Source of the DNA: Tomocerus qinae | Lineage: Eukaryota > Arthropoda > Collembola > Entomobryomorpha > Tomoceridae | Direction of reading: 5' to 3' | Assembly (NCBI GenBank): GCA_020055645.1 | Contig: CM034546.1 | Location: 122,781,875-122,845,874 of the forward strand | Length of the DNA: 64,000 nt | In this document: positions 63,901 to 64,000 of the stretch, one piece after another | How the letters are laid out: the number at the start of each line of letters is the position of its first letter | Numbering within the stretch: the first letter of the stretch is position 1 | The notes under the pieces: model-generated | The model's input: the letters and a program-made list of their open reading frames with translations, nothing else | The model's database searches: none | Told to the model about the DNA's origin: nothing | Position numbers and translations under genes: made by a program

Positions 63901-63955
63901 TGCAACTGATGGTTTCATTGGAATCCTGGATATGTTTGGATTTGAAGATGTTAAG
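24805..63955 (+). CDS. dachs: Dachs-like unconventional myosin, N-terminal and motor part (8 exons, runs off the window)
   Basis: Exons end-to-end: 24850 (or 24805)-24940, 52276-52827, 55503-55828, 60515-60859, 60938-61097, 61175-61291, 62232-62341, 63536-63955. All introns are GT-AG and phases match (1,1,0,0,1,1,0,0), giving 707 aa from the Met at 24850. Order: conserved N-terminal segment with coiled coil (residues about 10-55), Pro/His/Asn-rich low complexity (about 60-215), then the motor from about residue 285: P-loop GCSGSGKT (381-388), switch I NTESSRIGH (432-440), relay region, a Ser/Thr-rich insert (about 640-691) and switch II DMFGFE (699-704). An N-terminal extension, divergent nucleotide-binding loops and the segment VATIVRRANSLKR match my memory of insect Dachs rather than classes I, II, V, VI or VII. 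Myosin XIX is the main alternative, resembling it in CLQAR and GKTxTS, but it lacks this extension. In Drosophila, Dachs acts at apical junctions downstream of Fat/Dachsous in Hippo signalling and planar polarity. The end of the motor, actin-binding loops and tail are beyond the window. Confidence 0.75.
27705..27739. repeat. Perfect 13-bp inverted repeat (hairpin)
   Basis: AATATTACTATAA at 27705-27717 and its exact reverse complement at 27727-27739, separated by 9 nt (GTCTAGATA). All A/T apart from one C-G pair, so the stem is weak; possibly a tiny element remnant or chance in AT-rich DNA. Confidence 0.5.
33900..33918. repeat. Short TACC microsatellite
   Basis: GTACCTACCTACCTACA, four imperfect TACC units, one of several short TACC/GGTA runs scattered through the window (also near 6330 and 43951). 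Confidence 0.5.
39495..40113 (+). repeat. Tandem array of a 122-bp unit (five copies)
   Basis: The motif GACGTC(T/G)TATTTA...ACACAAA...CTCAGCAG recurs at about 39495, 39634, 39761, 39883 and 40005. The three middle units (39634-40004) are nearly identical, with exact 122-bp spacing for the last two steps and 127 bp before. The first (39495-39633) and last (40005 on) differ from them and resemble each other: both have GTTGAGACTAACAAG, AGTGTTATTTTTA and ATTTTACTATCTA in place of the middle units' GTTAAGACTAGTAGG version. Open frames across the array are by-products of the repeat. The last unit is interrupted by the insertion at 40114-40384 and resumes at 40385. Confidence 0.85.
40114..40384 (+). 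mobile_element. Putative non-autonomous Helitron-like element (271 bp)
   Basis: The last unit of the tandem array is split here. The left host part ends CCTATAGTATAA and the right part resumes TATATTAACAAAGATAG, which aligns with CCATATTATATTAATAAAGATG in the first unit, so 40114-40384 is an insertion. The inserted segment begins TCTCTATATTATAAT and ends GGGGGCTACTAG, lying between A and T, with no target-site duplication. TC...CTAG between A and T without duplication is the Helitron signature, and a 5' end like TCTCTA..ATATTATAA followed by TATGTATGTA is common in arthropod Helitrons. An imperfect stem ATGCATGAC / GTCATGTAT (40329-40337, 40361-40369) precedes the 3' end. No coding capacity, so movement would need enzymes from elsewhere. 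Confidence 0.55.
40385..40425 (+). repeat. Tail of the interrupted tandem-array unit
   Basis: TATATTAACAAAGATAGATATTTTTTAATAAATCG matches the 3' end of the 122-bp unit (…AATATAGACATTTTTTAATAAATCG). It is the continuation of the last array copy beyond the insertion. Confidence 0.65.
43951..43986. repeat. TACC/AACC microsatellite
   Basis: Imperfect tetranucleotide run with TACC, AACC and TACC blocks inside intron 1. Ordinary simple repeat. Confidence 0.6.
50776..50801. repeat. Perfect 11-bp hairpin with 4-nt loop
   Basis: AAAGAAGTTGA (50776-50786), loop CTAA, TCAACTTCTTT (50791-50801). Lies in myosin intron 1, about 1.5 kb before exon 2. No further pairing outside the stem, so not a microRNA-length precursor. 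Confidence 0.6.
52276..52827 (+). CDS. dachs: Myosin exon 2: coiled-coil end and Pro/His/Asn-rich region
   Basis: Acceptor TTTGATTTCCAG; the first two bases complete a GAT codon with exon 1. The start, AAHLQQRLKNLSSELVTLRNRL, completes a heptad pattern from exon 1, so a short coiled coil spans the 27-kb intron. The rest is low complexity: Pro/His/Thr-rich, then a long Asn/His stretch (about 52610-52790) made of CAA/AAC/CAT codons with synonymous variation. It ends NQHFPK at AAAG/GTAAAC, phase 1. Low-complexity regions like this evolve fast and are probably disordered. Confidence 0.8.
52828..55502 (+). other. Intron 2 of the myosin gene (2.7 kb)
   Basis: GTAAAC ... TTTATTTGCAG. Contains an inverted repeat at 53429-53459 and overlapping open frames (53503-53895 plus, 54344-54598 minus) without recognisable domains. 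No nested gene supported. Confidence 0.65.
53429..53459. repeat. 10-bp inverted repeat in intron 2
   Basis: TAGCCATGTC (53429-53438) and GACATGGCTA (53450-53459) with an 11-nt loop. A short hairpin of unknown meaning. Confidence 0.5.
55503..55828 (+). CDS. dachs: Myosin exon 3: linker and start of the motor
   Basis: Acceptor TTATTTGCAG, phase 1 in, phase 0 out (TATTAC/GTAAGC). Encodes a Gly/Ser/Thr-rich linker with GSGGGGGSAGS, then the motor's opening: RLRLADVEDLIHL, LTEDALIRCLQARCAAAKYY. This matches the canonical myosin start (valid-leu-asp-leu, then L..E...L..R......YTY) and continues into exon 4 AYMGPILLMANP. Confidence 0.85.
55829..60514 (+). other. Intron 3 of the myosin gene (4.7 kb)
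   Basis: GTAAGC ... TATTTTTGCAG. A minus-strand frame at 58295-58522 reads with mixed composition (LPLQILRKYLNDAHFAHLSAQ) but has no partner exons that I could find. Nothing else supported. Confidence 0.65.
60515..60859 (+). CDS. dachs: Myosin exon 4: purine-binding loop, P-loop and switch I start
   Basis: 115 codons, phase 0 both ends. AYMGPILLMANP is the myosin YxGxxLxxxNP strand and loop. The P-loop, GCSGSGKTYTSM, is at 60686 onward; canonical myosins have GESGAGKT, so Glu is Cys and Ala is Ser, with Gly-Lys-Thr intact. The segment corresponding to PPHIFA reads PPPVQK. The exon ends ASNTESSRI, the first half of switch I, where the second Asn of N-x-N-S-S-R is Glu. Confidence 0.9.
60938..61097 (+). 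CDS. dachs: Myosin exon 5: switch I end and upper 50-kDa start
   Basis: Intron before it is only 78 bp. Starts GHFIQVQ, completing switch I (SSRI/GH, canonical SSRFGK), then TKVHCYFLDQTRVV (canonical ..YLLEKSRV) and NYHIFYQMLAGLSTEERSK (canonical R.FHIFYQLL.G). Donor AGAA/GTAAGT, phase 1. Confidence 0.9.
61175..61291 (+). CDS. dachs: Myosin exon 6: upper 50-kDa segment
   Basis: Follows a 77-bp intron. LHLRDHRIETLRYLNSADPRTDETEDARRFLEWKASL corresponds to the motor's L......YLN......D...F..WK.AL region. Donor CTAG/GTAAGA, phase 1. Confidence 0.85.
   Translation, partial: VNYTLGTIESKHFATSTRPILAQTRQKMPGDFLSGRRL
62232..62341 (+). CDS. dachs: Myosin exon 7: IxxxLAAVLxLGN segment
   Basis: GC-GTT-CTG after ATGAAG acceptor, completing GLY with exon 6: GVLGIPFLDVVRVLAAVILIGNVQF is the strongly conserved myosin motif (..I..ilAaiLhLGNi.F). 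A strong internal donor-like sequence TTTC/GTGAGT lies at 62307-62308, but only the later donor GAA/GTAAGT (62341/62342) keeps phase 0 with exon 8. Confidence 0.85.
62342..63535 (+). other. Intron 7 of the myosin gene (1.2 kb)
   Basis: GTAAGT ... TACTTTTCCGCAG. AT-rich, no feature seen. Confidence 0.7.
63536..63955 (+). CDS. dachs: Myosin exon 8: relay region, Ser/Thr-rich insert and switch II
   Basis: 140 codons, phase 0 both ends. GETELQAAANLLGVSETALKQ is the canonical (..L...A.LLGv....L...L) segment; MSNFTRDALAKSLYCRTVATIVRRAN corresponds to (..ArDalaK.lY..lF.wiv..in). Then comes a roughly 52-residue Ser/Thr/His/Ala-rich insert (63752-63907), absent from canonical myosins, before FIGILDMFGFE, the switch II strand (canonical IGILDIFGFE) with D, G, F and E intact. 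Donor TTAAG/GTATAC; the gene continues past the window. Confidence 0.85.
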
Positions 63956-64000
63956 GTATACAAACAAATCTTAATTTTGTTCTCAAATGAACTGAATTTA
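63956..64000 (+). other. Intron 8 of the myosin gene (cut by window edge)
   Basis: Begins GTATAC after the phase-0 exon end. The remaining motor, neck and tail exons lie to the right of this window. Confidence 0.7.

Noticed and set aside
1-64000. CRISPR array, bacterial operon, rRNA or tRNA genes
   Set aside because: None seen; the spliced genes and intron content are eukaryotic.

Overview
This is eukaryotic nuclear DNA, AT-rich, with GT-AG introns. It carries one seven-transmembrane gustatory-receptor-family gene and the 5' half of a myosin resembling Dachs, the Fat/Dachsous-pathway myosin. Together these point to an arthropod. The mixture of 65-120 bp introns with a 27-kb intron and the general AT-richness would fit a springtail, crustacean or other non-fly arthropod, but I cannot fix the lineage from the sequence alone. 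There are no bacterial features, rRNA or tRNA genes, or CRISPR arrays that I can support.

Left part (1-11.3 kb), all genes on the minus strand. At 755-1551 is a three-exon gene for a small (about 142 aa) secreted protein: a signal peptide followed by two related seven-cysteine modules ending in CxCxC, of no family I recognise. At 7646-9671 is a complete gustatory-receptor-like gene of four exons (or five, if an in-frame 75-nt segment is an intron), ending in the family's TY...Q signature. At 11091-11331 is a probable coding exon of an unrecognised gene. The DNA between them is intergenic, with some short inverted repeats.

Middle (11.3-24.8 kb). No gene is confidently recognisable. The stretch holds two copies of a dispersed repeat (about 18.1 and 21.5 kb), the second followed by an inverted repeat, and one weak minus-strand ORF near 22 kb with a signal-peptide-like start.

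Right part (24.8-64.0 kb), plus strand. Eight exons of a Dachs-like unconventional myosin join in phase to give 707 residues from the first Met: a conserved N-terminal segment and coiled coil, a long Pro/His/Asn-rich low-complexity region, then the motor domain through P-loop, switch I and switch II. The gene runs off the right edge in the motor, so the rest of the motor and the tail are missing. Its first visible intron is 27.3 kb; two others are only 77-78 bp. Inside the large intron lies a 122-bp tandem array whose last unit is interrupted by a 271-bp insertion with Helitron-like ends (TC...CTAG between A and T).

If the myosin is Dachs, it would act at the apical junctional cortex in tissue growth and planar polarity. 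The receptor and the secreted protein are functionally unrelated neighbours. I see no evidence of an operon-like or otherwise integrated multi-gene system.
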